In this document: in pieces, positions 1 to 7,837 of the stretch
Layout of the letters: each line of letters opens with the position of its first letter
Numbering within the stretch: the first letter of the stretch is position 1
Assembly (NCBI RefSeq): GCF_000422765.1
Contig: NZ_AUGR01000015.1
Span: 62,001 to 126,000, forward strand
From: Neptunomonas japonica DSM 18939
GTDB taxonomy: Bacteria > Pseudomonadota > Gammaproteobacteria > Pseudomonadales > Balneatricaceae
Direction: 5' to 3'
Length of the DNA stretch: 64,000 nucleotides
Translations under genes and position numbers: made by a program
The notes under the pieces: model-generated
Told to the model about the DNA's origin: nothing
The model's input: only the letters and a program-made list of their open reading frames with translations
Databases searched by the model: none

Positions 1-941
1 CGCGTAAAATAACGGCGACGCACATTGCTACGGTGACCGAAGTAGCCTCTCAGCACGGTCTTAATATTGATAAAATTACGCGTTTATCAGGTCGTTTGTC
101 GCTGGGTAGTGAGTCACAAGAGAAAGCTAAGGCTTGCGTTGAATTCTCTGTGCGTGGTGCATCTAGTGATTTATCGCTGTTACAAGAAGAGTTTCTACGC
201 ACGGCTAGTGACCTAGATGTTGATATCGCCTTTCAGGAAGATAATATTTTCCGTCGTAATCGTCGATTGGTTGTGTTCGATATGGACTCAACGCTGATTG
301 AAGCCGAAGTAATCGATGAGTTAGCTAAAGAGGCCGGCGTAGGTGATCAGGTTATTGAGATCACTGAAGCGGCCATGCGAGGAGAGCTCGACTTCAATGA
401 AAGCTTCCGTCGCCGTGTTGCGTTGCTGAAAGGGCTAGATGCCAGTGTGCTTGAGTCGGTTGCACAGCGTTTGCCTATGACTGAGGGTGCTGAAGAGCTG
501 GTTTCAAGCTTGAAAGCGTTGGGCTTCAAAACGGCAATACTGTCTGGTGGGTTTACCTATTTTGCTGAGAAGCTGCAGCAACAGCTTGGTTTTGATTATG
601 TTTATGCTAACAAGTTAGACATTAAAGGCGGAGTTGTTACAGGAGATGTGGTCGGTGAAATCGTTAATGGTAACCGTAAGGCTGAGCTATTAAGAGAAAT
701 TGCCGAGCGTGAAGGTGTGCGTTTGGAGCAGACCATTGCTGTTGGTGATGGCGCTAATGATTTGCCTATGTTGTCAATTGCGGGGCTAGGTATCGCTTTT
801 AGGGCTAAGCCGTTGGTGCGCCAGAGTGCGAAGCAGGCAATCTCAACGCTAGGACTTGATGGTATTTTATACTTGATAGGATTTAGAGACCGAGATTCAT
901 TGCAGGCTGATTACTCTGAGCTTCCTTGTAGATTGAAGTAG
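1..941 (+). CDS. serB: Phosphoserine phosphatase SerB (5' end outside window)
   Basis: Final step of serine synthesis: hydrolyses phosphoserine to serine in the cytoplasm. The HAD core is clear: nucleophile motif DMDSTLIEAE, the SGGF motif and the late GDGANDLPML motif. The frame is open from base 3, where it reads RKITATHIATVTEVASQHG. This resembles the second ACT domain of long, Pseudomonas-type SerB. The GTG at 33 is therefore unlikely to be the real start, and the gene should begin upstream of the window. It ends at a TAG followed at once by a strong hairpin. It converges with the fimX-like gene, as serB and fimX are neighbours in Pseudomonas. Identity is very secure; only the start is missing. 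Confidence 0.95.
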   Translation, partial: RKITATHIATVTEVASQHGLNIDKITRLSGRLSLGSESQEKAKACVEFSVRGASSDLSLLQEEFLRTASDLDVDIAFQEDNIFRRNRRLVVFDMDSTLIEAEVIDELAKEAGVGDQVIEITEAAMRGELDFNESFRRRVALLKGLDASVLESVAQRLPMTEGAEELVSSLKALGFKTAILSGGFTYFAEKLQQQLGFDYVYANKLDIKGGVVTGDVVGEIVNGNRKAELLREIAEREGVRLEQTIAVGDGANDLPMLSIAGLGIAFRAKPLVRQSAKQAISTLGLDGILYLIGFRDRDSLQADYSELPCRLK

Positions 942-978
942 AAAAATGCCAGTGCTGTTACCAGTACTGGCATTTTTT
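942..978. terminator. Bidirectional terminator between serB and fimX
   Basis: An 11-bp stem (947-957 with 962-972, one G-T pair) around a TTAC loop is flanked by an A run on the left and a T run on the right. It can therefore stop transcription from both converging genes. Confidence 0.9.
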
Positions 979-979
979 A

Positions 980-3103
980 TTAGCCCTCAAAAAAATCGTA
1001 ATCCATTTTTTCTCTGGGTGGTTGTAAGTAGTACCCCTGAATAAGCCCCACACCTGATTTCCATAAGCGGCTCATGACTTTAGGGTCTTCGATCAGTGGT
1101 GCAATGGTTATTTTTCCCTGTGACTTTAAGGCTTCAATCATCTCTTCAAACGTATCGTCTAGTGCGGGCGCTGATGCGAGTTCTTGTACAAAGGAGCCAT
1201 CAATTTTAACGTACTCCGCATTTATCTGACGAAGGACTTGGTTGGCGTTGCTGGAGCAGCCAAAGTGTTTGATGCATATTAGACAATGAAGTTTCTTTAA
1301 GCCTTCAACAAATGCTTGTGCGCCCGTTAAATGGCTGGAGCAGTCGCTTTCGCTAATTTGGAATACTAGAAGATCGGCAGGGATTCTATACTCTCTGAGC
1401 TGCTCTGAGAGCCACAGGAGGATGTCTGGATCTCCCCAGGTGCGTTTGGTTACACTGATGAATAAACGGTGCTTATTGCCGCTGTCGAGCTCTTCACGTA
1501 AATGACGAATACACTCTTGAATAACCCAGCGATCCATCGTGGTGCTTAATTCCGCTATTTCTACTGCTTCTAAAAATAGTGAAGGTGATATTTCGTTATT
1601 GTTTTTATCAAGCAGTCTGAGTAGTGCTTCATAATGGCTTAATTGGCTGTTGTAAGAGAGTGGCACTATGGGTTGATAAAGTAGTTTGAATTGCTGTTTT
1701 TCAATAGCGCTTTTTAGGGCGTTGATTGCTTTGCTTGCATCTTGTTCGCAAGGATTAGTATCCGCTATATAGAACATTACGTCATTCTCAATATTTAAGC
1801 TGATACTTTTGGCGGCAGACTGTGCACGCTGAATCTGTTCGCTGGTGCTAGGTGAGGCATCTGTAATGGTGGTAACGCCTATAGAGCATGTTATCGCTAC
1901 TTCAGCGTTATTAATGTTTGATCTATGTTCTGTGATAGCTGCACATAGTTTCTCAGCTGCGGCCGCTGCTTTGTCAGGACTTGGGTCTTGGAAAATAACA
2001 CTAAAGCCTGCATCTGAGAGTCTGCCTTTGATATGGACTGGGTTTATTTGTGTTTTGAGTAGGTCGGCAAGGTCTCGGGCAATGTGGTCACAGCAGTCGC
2101 TACCATAGTCCGCACGAATATTTTTGTAGTTGTTAATGTTGATATAAAAAAGATGGCAATCATGACCACCTGGTAATGCGGCTTGAATAGTCTCGTCAAG
2201 GCGGCGTTGGAAGAAGTCCGTGTTATACAGGCCAGTGATAGGGTCGTGTTCACTAAATGACTTCTTACTTTTTTGAAGATTTTCTGCACGAATGGTTACT
2301 TGGATGCACGCTTTGCTGTTCATGCGTGTTTCTTGAAGTTCTATGTGAGCATTAAAGTTCGAATCATCAGCCCTTCGGCCTGTGAGCTGGAATATTAGCT
2401 CTTTTAGGTTTTCTTCAGCAAAATAGCGAACTTGTTCATGTAGTTCGTTACTGTCTTGTGGTACGACAAATTGCTCGATAGGTTTGCCTTCGAGTTTTTC
2501 TGGGTTGTCATAACCAAATAGTAAAGCAAAGGCATTGTTTGCTAAAAGAAGGCGTTCAGCATCAAAGTAAGCGATGGCAAGTGTCGAGCGCTCTACCAGC
2601 ATCTTACCGCGCTTCTCGGCTTCGTTTAATTGTGCTTCGGCTTGTCGCATGCGTCGACGGTGCTCTAAGTGTTCAAGCTCTCTTCTGATGGTGATTAGCA
2701 GTAGTTCTTTTTCTTCAAGTGGAACCACTGCTTGCATGTTGGCTTTTAGGCCTTGTAGTGACAGTTGGCTGTCAGCATGGGAAACGAGCTGTATAACAGG
2801 GATGTCTTTATCAAAGCGTTTAAGGTGATGCATTGCGTGTTTGATGGCAAAGTCTTCGCGTTCAGACGTACATATAATCAAGTCCCAGGAGCGTTCGCTA
2901 AGAGCTTCTAGGAATTCAGCTTCAGTGTTGAGCTGTCTGCCTCTAGGTGCAAGTCGTGCGCCACGCAGTAGGGATATAATTGGGTCTGTTTCTTCAGGTT
3001 TAAGGCCCAAGAAAAGAAGCTGAACATTTTTACGTAGTCTTTGACGGCGTTGGTCAGATAGGCGCTGTAATAATGCGTCTGAAGTGGTGACCGCTTCTTT
3101 CAT
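980..3103 (-). CDS. fimX: FimX-like degenerate GGDEF/EAL c-di-GMP effector
   Basis: A 707-residue protein with a receiver-like domain (about 28-145), a helical linker, a PAS domain (about 165-285), a GGDEF domain (about 290-440) and an EAL domain (about 465-700). The GGDEF site reads RLSDAGF, so cyclase activity is not expected. In the EAL domain the first motif EALLR and QGYYLQPP remain. The asparagine (SVTKR), the second glutamate (FQISE), the DD pair (IKHFG) and the AEG glutamate (APLIE) are replaced, so phosphodiesterase activity is also unlikely. This is the pattern of FimX, which binds c-di-GMP and promotes type IV pilus assembly. The neighbouring serB, as in Pseudomonas aeruginosa, supports that name. 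The receiver-like domain is also degenerate. Confidence 0.8.
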   Translation of the reverse strand: MKEAVTTSDALLQRLSDQRRQRLRKNVQLLFLGLKPEETDPIISLLRGARLAPRGRQLNTEAEFLEALSERSWDLIICTSEREDFAIKHAMHHLKRFDKDIPVIQLVSHADSQLSLQGLKANMQAVVPLEEKELLLITIRRELEHLEHRRRMRQAEAQLNEAEKRGKMLVERSTLAIAYFDAERLLLANNAFALLFGYDNPEKLEGKPIEQFVVPQDSNELHEQVRYFAEENLKELIFQLTGRRADDSNFNAHIELQETRMNSKACIQVTIRAENLQKSKKSFSEHDPITGLYNTDFFQRRLDETIQAALPGGHDCHLFYININNYKNIRADYGSDCCDHIARDLADLLKTQINPVHIKGRLSDAGFSVIFQDPSPDKAAAAAEKLCAAITEHRSNINNAEVAITCSIGVTTITDASPSTSEQIQRAQSAAKSISLNIENDVMFYIADTNPCEQDASKAINALKSAIEKQQFKLLYQPIVPLSYNSQLSHYEALLRLLDKNNNEISPSLFLEAVEIAELSTTMDRWVIQECIRHLREELDSGNKHRLFISVTKRTWGDPDILLWLSEQLREYRIPADLLVFQISESDCSSHLTGAQAFVEGLKKLHCLICIKHFGCSSNANQVLRQINAEYVKIDGSFVQELASAPALDDTFEEMIEALKSQGKITIAPLIEDPKVMSRLWKSGVGLIQGYYLQPPREKMDYDFFEG

Positions 3104-3201
3104 TCCAATCTTCCTTTAATTCAGCATCCATCTAAAGCAATAGACTATCGATTAAAGTTTAGCTTGTTTAAAGAGAGCTGTCAGGAAAAGAGAAGAGAAA
3201 A

Positions 3202-3276
3202 TGGCAGGGGTAGAAGGATTTGAACCTACGCATGCTGGAATCAGAATCCAGTGCCTTACCGCTTGGCGATACCCCT
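3202..3276 (-). tRNA. tRNA-Gln (CTG)
   Basis: 75-nt cloverleaf on the minus strand with encoded CCA. The acceptor is AGGGGTA/TACCCCT, and the anticodon loop TTCTGAT sits on a 5-bp CTGGA/TCCAG stem. The T-arm contains GGTTCGAATCC. Last gene of a three-tRNA operon. Confidence 0.95.
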
Positions 3277-3314
3277 GTAGTAGAGAGTATGAATCAGATG
3301 ATCCAATAGAGAAA

Positions 3315-3389
3315 TGGTAGGGGTAGCAGGATTTGAACCTGCGCATGACGGGATCAAAACCCGTTGCCTTACCGCTTGGCTATACCCCT
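3315..3389 (-). tRNA. tRNA-Gln (TTG)
   Basis: 75-nt cloverleaf on the minus strand with encoded CCA. The anticodon loop is TTTTGAT on a CGGG/CCCG stem, and the T-arm has GGTTCAAATCC. Nearly identical to the tRNA-Gln at 7069-7143. Confidence 0.95.
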
Positions 3390-3402
3390 ATTTCTCTTCG
3401 AA

Positions 3403-3479
3403 TGGTGGCGATGGCGGGATTTGAACCTGCGACCCACGCATTATGAATGCGTTGCTCTAACCAACTGAGCTACATCGCC
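3403..3479 (-). tRNA. tRNA-Met (CAT), elongator type
   Basis: 77-nt cloverleaf on the minus strand with encoded CCA. The anticodon loop TTCATAA sits on a CGCA/TGCG stem. The first acceptor base is paired (GGCGATG/CATCGCC), unlike initiator tRNA. tRNA-Ile2 with a modified CAT anticodon is the alternative, but the body looks like elongator Met. Confidence 0.88.
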
Positions 3480-3498
3480 GTAGTCATTCGAGGCGCGC

Positions 3499-3527
3499 AT
3501 TATTCTATTTTTTTAAAAACCTGTCAA
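3499..3527 (-). promoter_or_regulatory. Promoter of the tRNA-Met/Gln/Gln operon
   Basis: On the minus strand a perfect -35 TTGACA (3522-3527) is followed by a 17-bp spacer and -10 AATAAT (3499-3504). A GC-rich GCGCGCC discriminator follows, as is usual for stringently controlled stable-RNA promoters. Confidence 0.85.
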
Positions 3528-3578
3528 CACGTATTATGAAAAAAAGTTGGAAAAGTTGAAATGGCGTTGATTTATATG

Positions 3579-3605
3579 AAAAAGCCGACATAAAGTCGGC
3601 TTTTT
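3579..3605 (-). terminator. Terminator after ychF
   Basis: Stem GCCGAC/GTCGGC with an ATAAA loop, an A-rich left side and a T run on the minus-strand exit. It lies 23 bp past the ychF stop and closes the prs-rplY-pth-ychF run. Confidence 0.9.
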
Positions 3606-3627
3606 ATCAGGTGAGTCAGTTGCTGTT

Positions 3628-4719
3628 TTATACGTTGAAGCGGTAATGAATGACGTCGCCATCCTTCAATACGTAATCTTTCCCTTCAAGACGCCATTTC
3701 CCCGCATCTTTAGCACCCTGTTCACCGTTAAACTCGATGAAGTGTTCGTAGCTAATGACTTCTGCACGGATAAAGCCTTTCTCAAAGTCTGTGTGTATGA
3801 CCCCGGCTCCTTGTGGTGCTGTAGCGCCTATTGAGACGGTCCAGGCACGTACTTCTTTGACGCCTGCGGTGAAATAGGTCTGTAGGCCTAAAAGATCGTA
3901 CCCTGCGCGAATTAAGCGGTCTAGCCCTGCTTCGTCCATACCCAGATCTTGCAAAAATTCGTTCTTTTCATCGTCATCTAGCTCTGCTATTTCTGCTTCC
4001 AGCTTGTTGCAGATAGCAACAACCTGAGCGCCTTCGGCGGTAGCAAATTCAATAACGCTATCTAAATGTGGATTATCTTCAAAACCGTCTTCATCTACAT
4101 TGGCGATATACATCATAGGTTTGATGCTGAGTAGGTGGAAGGTTGAAATGATTTTTAGCTCTTCTGGGCTAAAGCTTAGTGCACGAGCAGAAAGGCCTTC
4201 TTCTAAGTGAGGCTTTAAGCGTTCAAGCAGCTCTTTAGCTTTGATGGCGTCTTTGTCGCCACCCTTAGCTTGTTTCTGGACTTTGAATAGCTGCTTCTCA
4301 ACAGAATCCAAATCAGCCAGTGCTAACTCCATATTGATGATTTCAATATCAGCAATAGGGTCTATTTTGTTGGCAACATGTATAACGTTGTCATTATCAA
4401 AGCAGCGAACAACGTGGGCAATAGCATCTGTTTCGCGAATGTTGGCAAGAAACTTATTGCCGAGGCCTTCGCCTTTTGATGCGCCAGCAACGAGCCCGGC
4501 AATATCAACAAATTCCATCGTTGTTGGTAAAACGCGCTCTGGATTGACGATTGCTGCAAGATTGTCTAAGCGGGTGTCGGGCATTGGAACAACACCTGAA
4601 TTTGGCTCGATAGTGCAGAAAGGAAAGTTAGCCGCGTCAATGCCTGCTTTTGTGAGCGCGTTGAAAAGTGTTGATTTGCCTACGTTAGGCAGGCCAACGA
4701 TTCCGCATTTAAAACCCAT
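3628..4719 (-). CDS. ychF: Ribosome-binding ATPase YchF (EngD)
   Basis: A 363-residue Obg-family P-loop protein, the usual length for YchF. The N-terminus has the G1 motif GLPNVGKST. The protein carries the family's NxxE-type G4 region (ICNKLE), which gives ATP rather than GTP preference. The C-terminal TGS-like domain ends with the typical [10 protein letters not shown]. YchF binds ribosomes and affects stress translation. It starts 17 bp after pth, and the pth-ychF pair is common in proteobacteria. Certain call. Confidence 0.97.
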   Translation of the reverse strand: MGFKCGIVGLPNVGKSTLFNALTKAGIDAANFPFCTIEPNSGVVPMPDTRLDNLAAIVNPERVLPTTMEFVDIAGLVAGASKGEGLGNKFLANIRETDAIAHVVRCFDNDNVIHVANKIDPIADIEIINMELALADLDSVEKQLFKVQKQAKGGDKDAIKAKELLERLKPHLEEGLSARALSFSPEELKIISTFHLLSIKPMMYIANVDEDGFEDNPHLDSVIEFATAEGAQVVAICNKLEAEIAELDDDEKNEFLQDLGMDEAGLDRLIRAGYDLLGLQTYFTAGVKEVRAWTVSIGATAPQGAGVIHTDFEKGFIRAEVISYEHFIEFNGEQGAKDAGKWRLEGKDYVLKDGDVIHYRFNV

Positions 4720-4736
4720 AGTGTTATTACCTTTCG

Positions 4737-5324
4737 TTAGCCTTTAAAGCTGTGGAGTTTATTCATGGCTTTCGCCCATTCGCCACAAGTGGCTTCAGGA
4801 AGATAGTGGATAGCTTCTTCGATCGCAGCTTGAGTGCTATCACGATCACTGATGGGGGCTTTGTTTAATACAAAGTCAGCCACTGCATTTGCATGGCCGG
4901 GATGTCCGATGCCAAGACGTAATCTGTAAAAGTTTTTGTTATTCCCCTGCTTGCTGATGATATCTCTTAAACCATTGTGGCCGCCGTGCCCGCCGCCTTT
5001 TTTAAAGCGTGCGATGCCGGGAGGTAAGTCGAGTTCGTCGTGAGCAACAAGAATGTTTTCTGGAGGAATTTTGTAAAAATTGGCAAGCGCTGAAACAGAC
5101 TGCCCACTGAGATTCATGTAGGTGGTCGGTATCAGTAGGTGTATTGTCTGATTGTTCAGAATAGTTTTCCCATACAAGCCGTAAAATTTCTTTTCGGCTT
5201 GCAGGGAAGTGAGCTGTCGGGCAGCAAGCTGCTCGACAAACTCGGCACCGGCATTATGACGGGTTTTAGCGTATTGGCTGCCTGGATTACCCAAGCCAAC
5301 AATGAGCTGGATCGTGTCTTTCAT
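4737..5324 (-). CDS. pth: Peptidyl-tRNA hydrolase
   Basis: 195 residues, normal length. It frees tRNA from prematurely released peptidyl-tRNA in the cytoplasm. Visible motifs are the N-terminal LIVGLGNPG, the RHNAG block with the catalytic histidine, the TYMNLSG block with the substrate-binding asparagine, and [14 protein letters not shown]. It lies 30 bp downstream of rplY and just upstream of ychF in one minus-strand operon. Confidence 0.97.
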   Translation of the reverse strand: MKDTIQLIVGLGNPGSQYAKTRHNAGAEFVEQLAARQLTSLQAEKKFYGLYGKTILNNQTIHLLIPTTYMNLSGQSVSALANFYKIPPENILVAHDELDLPPGIARFKKGGGHGGHNGLRDIISKQGNNKNFYRLRLGIGHPGHANAVADFVLNKAPISDRDSTQAAIEEAIHYLPEATCGEWAKAMNKLHSFKG

Positions 5325-5354
5325 GCCAGAGCTGGTGTCCTAAGGCTAAATGTA

Positions 5355-5936
5355 TTATTTAGCACCACGTGGAGAATAGATGTAACCGATACCCTGGTTA
5401 TGGTCTCCACCGCGACGCAATGCAGCAACCTCAACGCCTTCAGGCATTGTGATGTCTGACAAATGAAGCGTTTGACCGATCTCAACGCTTGTTAGGTCAA
5501 CAGTCAATGCTTCTGGCAGGTTGGCAGGTAGGCATAAAACTTCTACAACGTTGCTTTCAGCAGCAAATTTTGCAGCAGCTTTAGATGCAGCAGATTTTTC
5601 AAAATTAGCGAACTGCAGAGGAACAGTAATTTTGATTTTCTGATCGCTAACAACGCGCTGAAAATCAGCGTGCATGATCAATAATTTAGCTGGGTGACGC
5701 TGCAAATCTTTAATGATTACTTTTTCTTCTTTTCCGTCAATTTTCAAAGTCAGAATTGAAGAGAAGAAAGTTTCATCAGAAAGTTGCTTGATCAGATCTT
5801 TGTTGATCATTGAGATCGAAACAGGTGTTTCGCTGCCGTATACAACACCTGGTACCAGGCCTTCGTGACGCAGGCGGCGGCTCGCACCTTTCCCCTGATC
5901 TTCACGAGATACAGCTTCAACTACAAAATTAGACAT
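5355..5936 (-). CDS. rplY: 50S ribosomal protein bL25 (long, CTC-type)
   Basis: 193 residues: an N-terminal 5S-rRNA-binding L25 domain (with GKGASRRLRHEGLVPGVVYG) followed by the TL5/CTC C-terminal beta domain. The enterobacterial form has only about 95 residues, and Pseudomonas has the long form. It sits between prs and pth in the standard order. An AGG ribosome-binding site lies about 8 bp before the ATG. Two small hairpins lie between it and prs. Confidence 0.95.
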   Translation of the reverse strand: MSNFVVEAVSREDQGKGASRRLRHEGLVPGVVYGSETPVSISMINKDLIKQLSDETFFSSILTLKIDGKEEKVIIKDLQRHPAKLLIMHADFQRVVSDQKIKITVPLQFANFEKSAASKAAAKFAAESNVVEVLCLPANLPEALTVDLTSVEIGQTLHLSDITMPEGVEVAALRRGGDHNQGIGYIYSPRGAK

Positions 5937-5958
5937 TTTTATACCTATAAATAACTAC

Positions 5959-6014
5959 CTTTAGAACCGCGCGACCAAGGCCCTAAAGTGATTGATTTAG
6001 TCCTTTTCAGGACT
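5959..6014 (-). promoter_or_regulatory. Tandem hairpins in the prs-rplY leader
   Basis: On the transcribed minus strand a 6-bp stem with a 4-base loop (5999-6014) precedes a 10-bp stem with two G-U pairs (5959-5968 with 5979-5988). Neither is followed by a T run, so they look like leader or processing structures rather than terminators. L25 autoregulation is a guess only. Confidence 0.4.
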
Positions 6015-6060
6015 TCGTGTACCCGGTAGCGGGCTTTTTTCTTACAGGCAGTGTTCGCGA

Positions 6061-7002
6061 TTAGCGGAACATAGCGCTGATAGATTCTTCGTTGCAAACG
6101 CGTCGTACTGCTTCTGCCAACAAGGGCGCTAGCGTTAGTTGACGAATTTTGCTGCACTGTTGTGCATCTTTTGTTAGAGGAATCGTGTCAGTAACCACCA
6201 ATTCATCTAGCATTGAATTTGTAATGTTGTTAATAGCGGGGCCTGATAATACTGCGTGAGTAGCGTACGCAATAACACGAGCAGCACCGTTTTCTTTTAG
6301 TGCTTGTGCAGCTTTACATAAGGTGCCTGCTGTATCGCACATGTCATCAACAAGAATACAGGTACGATTTTCTACATCACCAATGATGTTCATGACCTGA
6401 GATTCATTAGCGCGTTCACGGCGTTTATCGATGATAGCAAGATCACAATCCAGTTGCTTAGCAACGGCACGAGCACGCACTACACCACCGACGTCTGGAG
6501 AGACGACCATTGGATTTTCGTACTGCTGATCAATAATGTCATCTAGTAGTACTGGAGAGCCGTAAACGTTATCAACAGGAACAGAGAAGAATCCCTGAAT
6601 CTGGTCAGCATGAAGATCTACTGTAAGAACGCGGTCTACTCCAATAGTTGTCATCATATCGGCAACAACTTTAGCTGTGATAGCTACACGAGCTGAACGC
6701 GGGCGACGATCCTGTCGAGCGTAACCAAAATATGGTACTACAGCTGTAATTCTTGCTGCTGATGCGCGACGTAGTGCATCAGCCAAGACAATCAATTCCA
6801 TGAGGTTGTCGTTGGTCGGTGCGCAAGTGGATTGAATAATAAAAACATCTCTACCGCGGACGTTTTCCTGGATTTCTACACTGACTTCACCATCGCTAAA
6901 ACGAGCAACGTGAGCTTTACCCATAGGAATATCGAGACGATCGACAACTTTGAGCGCTAGCTCAGGGTTTGCATTGCCAGTGAAAACCATCATTTCAGAC
7001 AT
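6061..7002 (-). CDS. prs: Ribose-phosphate pyrophosphokinase (PRPP synthase)
   Basis: Makes PRPP from ribose 5-phosphate and ATP for nucleotide, histidine and tryptophan synthesis. The 313-residue form starts [16 protein letters not shown], matches the family length and has an AAGG ribosome-binding site. An in-frame ATG 39 bp upstream (7041) has no good site. Motifs seen are the ATP-flexible-loop region [10 protein letters not shown], the [12 protein letters not shown] block, and the PRPP loop [15 protein letters not shown]. The tRNA-Gln 66 bp upstream is probably in the same transcript. Confidence 0.97.
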   Translation of the reverse strand: MSEMMVFTGNANPELALKVVDRLDIPMGKAHVARFSDGEVSVEIQENVRGRDVFIIQSTCAPTNDNLMELIVLADALRRASAARITAVVPYFGYARQDRRPRSARVAITAKVVADMMTTIGVDRVLTVDLHADQIQGFFSVPVDNVYGSPVLLDDIIDQQYENPMVVSPDVGGVVRARAVAKQLDCDLAIIDKRRERANESQVMNIIGDVENRTCILVDDMCDTAGTLCKAAQALKENGAARVIAYATHAVLSGPAINNITNSMLDELVVTDTIPLTKDAQQCSKIRQLTLAPLLAEAVRRVCNEESISAMFR

Positions 7003-7068
7003 GGTGTGCACCTTTTCGGACTGTTCTTCATTGGAATTCATGTTGAGTGAGTACTCACCATAGATTAT

Positions 7069-7143
7069 TGGCTGGGGTAGCAGGATTTGAACCTGCGCAT
7101 GACGGGATCAAAACCCGCTGCCTTACCGCTTGGCTATACCCCA
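7069..7143 (-). tRNA. tRNA-Gln (TTG)
   Basis: 75-nt cloverleaf on the minus strand with encoded CCA. Acceptor TGGGGTA/TACCCCA, anticodon loop TTTTGAT. It lies just upstream of prs as in Pseudomonas, but without ispE before it. Confidence 0.95.
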
Positions 7144-7184
7144 GTATCATCTATGGAGGTAATTACCCTCAAAAAGAGGGCGCT

Positions 7185-7213
7185 ATTCTCTTAAAAACAG
7201 CCAGAATGGTCAA
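7185..7213 (-). promoter_or_regulatory. Probable promoter of tRNA-Gln/prs
   Basis: Minus-strand TTGACC (7208-7213), a 17-bp spacer and GAGAAT (7185-7190), then a GC-rich discriminator. The start would fall about 30 bases before the tRNA. The -10 is only moderate. Confidence 0.5.
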
Positions 7214-7237
7214 GTAAAAACGAAAATTGTGCTCTTT

Positions 7238-7837
7238 TTAATCAATAATTCGCCAGTTCCTTAGGATCAGTGTCAGCTTTAGCTCTTCGCGGCTCATTGT
7301 TAGTTTTCTAGGTAGGCTAGCTTTATTACCGTCAACGTAACTCTGGTATTCAATATTCCAACCTTGCTGGGTTAGTTTTGCTAAGCGATTGTCAGTCAGT
7401 GTTAGGTCGTAGGTGCTGCTAGGTGAGGGGATACCTTTGATCCAATATTGCGCATCTTGAACGGGGATTTCCCAGCCAAGACGTAGGCTGAGTAACTCTT
7501 CAGGAGATCCGGCAGCTAATGGCTGCTCACCAGGAATCTCTAGTGTTGAAGAGTATTGGTCGCCGCTAATAGTAGCGCCACCCTGGCCGAGTGGGCCTTT
7601 TAAGCTAATATTGTATGCTTGTTGGTTTTGATTCCAAGATAGGGACGCTGATTGTGAGTCATCAGGGGTGCGAATGCCTATTTTTCCTGACGTATTCCAA
7701 TGAGATATTTGGTTGATAATTGCCTGATGTTCTTCCCAACTAAGAGTGGATTTAGATTCTGGGGCTTGAGTTTTAGGTATAAGGCTACAACCTGTCATTA
7801 TTAATGAGAGGCTTATCAGTAAAAATATCTTTTTCAT
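7238..7837 (-). CDS. lolB: Outer-membrane lipoprotein receptor LolB
   Basis: 199 residues with a lipoprotein signal: basic start MKKIF, hydrophobic stretch and lipobox ending MTGC. LolB takes lipoproteins from periplasmic LolA and inserts them in the outer membrane. Family features are W-x-x-GKIGIRTP near the mature start, the LSWNQNQQAYNI strand and a GPLGQGG turn. It overlaps the upstream TPR gene by ATGA, so the two are translationally coupled, as beside hemA in Pseudomonas. The usual downstream ispE is absent. Confidence 0.9.
   Translation of the reverse strand: MKKIFLLISLSLIMTGCSLIPKTQAPESKSTLSWEEHQAIINQISHWNTSGKIGIRTPDDSQSASLSWNQNQQAYNISLKGPLGQGGATISGDQYSSTLEIPGEQPLAAGSPEELLSLRLGWEIPVQDAQYWIKGIPSPSSTYDLTLTDNRLAKLTQQGWNIEYQSYVDGNKASLPRKLTMSREELKLTLILRNWRIID

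Noticed and set aside
33-35. GTG as start of serB
   Set aside because: The frame is open to the window edge, and the codons before it continue a second ACT domain, so the real start lies upstream.
3152-3346. Minus-strand open frame over the tRNA genes
   Set aside because: It lies over two tRNA-Gln genes, and its apparent sequence is translated tRNA.
5945-6157. Minus-strand open frame overlapping prs and the rplY leader
   Set aside because: It overlaps the prs coding end in another frame, has no ribosome-binding site and no protein-like composition.
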